Of a stretch of 64,000 nucleotides of DNA, positions 62,587 to 64,000 are shown one piece after another. Source of the DNA: Desulfobulbaceae bacterium (GTDB lineage: Bacteria > Desulfobacterota > Desulfobulbia > Desulfobulbales > Desulfurivibrionaceae); NCBI GenBank assembly GCA_004332195.1, contig SJBG01000009.1:1-64000 (forward strand). Reading direction: 5' to 3'. The first letter of the stretch is position 1; every line of letters starts with the position of its first letter. The translations under genes and the position numbers were made by a program. The notes under the pieces were generated by a model. That model was given only the letters and a program-made list of their open reading frames with translations, was not told the DNA's origin and ran no database searches.

Positions 62587-64000
62587 CTTTACTCGAGTTT
62601 CCCTTCATCATCCGCTGGCGCGAGGATCGCTGTAGCCGTTGCGGTCGCTGTACCGCGGTCTGTCCGACCAGGGCCATCGAGCCTTCGGTAATGGCCCAGC
62701 GGCTGGTGTACTCCGACGGCAACAACTCCCTGCCCGCCACGATTCGCCGGGTCAGCCAGGTGGTTCGTCAGGTCAATGATATCGCCCGTCATTGCGTAGG
62801 TTGCGCCACCTGTAGCCTGGTCTGTCCCAACATGGCGATCATGCCGGAGTACAACCCCAACCACAAATTTTTGTTCCACAAGAACCAGGGCGGTATTCCT
62901 TACGCCCGCGGAGGGCGGCGTAATGATGCGACCACCTCGACTCTGGATAAGTTGAAATTCACCCGAATTTCCATGATTACCACCCCCTCGCTCGATGCCG
63001 GTCGCCACGAATTTCACCTCCGCACCTTGATGGGCCGCAACCTGCCCCCCGAGGCTCTGCCCCTGGAGCTGGCAGACGGCTTGTTGCGGCCCCGGGCCGG
63101 GGGCGTGATCCCGCCGGTACGGGAAATTTTTCCGATCCGGATCGGTGGGATGTCCATCGGCGCCCTTTCCCCGCCGATGTGGGAGGGGCTGGCCATGGGG
63201 GTGGCTTATCTCAATGAGGTGGAAAATATCCCGGTGGTGATGTGCTCCGGCGAGGGCGGCCTGCCGCCGCGCCTGCTCAGGTCGCGCTATCTCAAATATT
63301 TCATTCCCCAGATTGCCTCGGGCTACTTCGGCTGGGACGAGATTATCCACGCCCTGCCGGAGATGATCGAAGACCCGGCCGCCATTGAAATCAAGTACGG
63401 CCAGGGGGCCAAACCGGGCGACGGCGGCCTGCTCATGGCCTACAAAGTGCTCAAGCTGATTGCCAAGATTCGCGGGGTGCCGATGTACGTCGATCTGGCC
63501 TCGCCGCCGACCCATCAGACCAAGTACTCGATCGAAGAGGCGGTGACCAAGATGATTCAGTCGGTGAGTATGGCCTGGGGTTTTCGGGTCCCGGTTTACC
63601 CCAAGATTGCCGGGACCAAAACGGCCCTGGCGGTCCTCAACAACCTGACCCGCAATCCCTACGCCGCGGCTCTGACCATCGACGGCGAAGACGGCGCCAC
63701 CGGGGCGGCCTACCATGTTTCCCTGGACAAAATGGGCCACCCCATTGCCAGTAACCTGCGGGATTGCTACCTTGCGCTGGTCAAGCAGGGCAAGCAGAAC
63801 GAACTGCCCCTTTTTGCCGCCGGCGGGGTCGGCAAGGAGGCGAATCTCGCCGCCAACGCCGCGGCCCTGATTCTGCTGGGGGCATCAGGGGTGGATATCG
63901 GCCGATACATCATGCAGGCGGCCGCCGAATGTTATGGGGATGAGCGCAACCGCTGCAACCTCTGCAATCTGGGCCGCTGCCCGCGGGGGATCACCACCCA
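62547..64000 (+). CDS. Archaeal-type glutamate synthase large subunit (ferredoxin + FMN domain), partial at window end
   Basis: Manual translation: EFPFIIRWREDRCSRCGRCTAVCPTRAIEP, HCVGCATCSLVCPNMAIMPEYNPN, GQGAKPGDGGLLMAYKVL, SPPTHQTKYSIEE, GEDGATGAAYHVS. TTG start after AGGAGGT, overlapping the upstream gene. Confidence 0.88.
   Translation, partial: MESAQRLDHNGELTLLEFPFIIRWREDRCSRCGRCTAVCPTRAIEPSVMAQRLVYSDGNNSLPATIRRVSQVVRQVNDIARHCVGCATCSLVCPNMAIMPEYNPNHKFLFHKNQGGIPYARGGRRNDATTSTLDKLKFTRISMITTPSLDAGRHEFHLRTLMGRNLPPEALPLELADGLLRPRAGGVIPPVREIFPIRIGGMSIGALSPPMWEGLAMGVAYLNEVENIPVVMCSGEGGLPPRLLRSRYLKYFIPQIASGYFGWDEIIHALPEMIEDPAAIEIKYGQGAKPGDGGLLMAYKVLKLIAKIRGVPMYVDLASPPTHQTKYSIEEAVTKMIQSVSMAWGFRVPVYPKIAGTKTALAVLNNLTRNPYAAALTIDGEDGATGAAYHVSLDKMGHPIASNLRDCYLALVKQGKQNELPLFAAGGVGKEANLAANAAALILLGASGVDIGRYIMQAAAECYGDERNRCNLCNLGRCPRGITT

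Noticed and set aside
62589-63740. 383-aa minus-strand ORF
   Set aside because: Exactly antisense to the clear glutamate synthase FMN-domain coding frame; GC-rich antisense artefact.

Overview
The window looks like a chromosomal segment from a sulfate-reducing or related Desulfobacterota-type bacterium. Taxonomy is inferred from gene content: DsrC, desulfoferrodoxin/rubrerythrin/flavodiiron cluster, a DVU0298-like protein, and split archaeal-type glutamate synthase. From left to right it carries: an LPS/O-antigen glycosyltransferase island (0.3-7 kb); an ELM1-like and a radical SAM gene beside a truncated WrbA; a selenocysteine tRNA and glyQ; an oxygen-stress cluster (FprA, Dfx, Rbr, PerR-like); aspS-hisS; a CooT-like gene with a His-tailed partner; nadB and dsrC; tRNA(CAU); a CbiMQO Co/Ni transporter; a decayed regulator/hybrid-kinase/ABC1-kinase region with transposase remnants; purD, greA, ynbE-ydbL, hslVU-xerC, xseB-ispA-dxs, skp, pal, glucan phosphorylase, PSRP, ilvD, rne/rng, mltG, lon, glnN and gltB1-gltB2 (truncated by the window end). 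The strongest unexplained structure is a family of five ~142-174 bp MITE-like elements with terminal inverted repeats and apparent 4-bp target duplications. One supplies the stop codon of the RNase E/G gene and carries a nested REP-like palindrome; a palindrome made of the same terminal motif ends a second gene. A second dispersed hairpin repeat family, a 3x ~45 bp repeat array before gltB1, and remnants of IS30, ISL3 and IS1380-like transposases are also visible. I did not find a clearly new defence or enzymatic system. The best candidates for undescribed biology are the MITE family, the CooT/His-tail pair, a microORF translationally coupled to nadB, and low-complexity insertions in HslU and XerC. 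All assignments come from reading the sequence and motif recognition; no database search was run.
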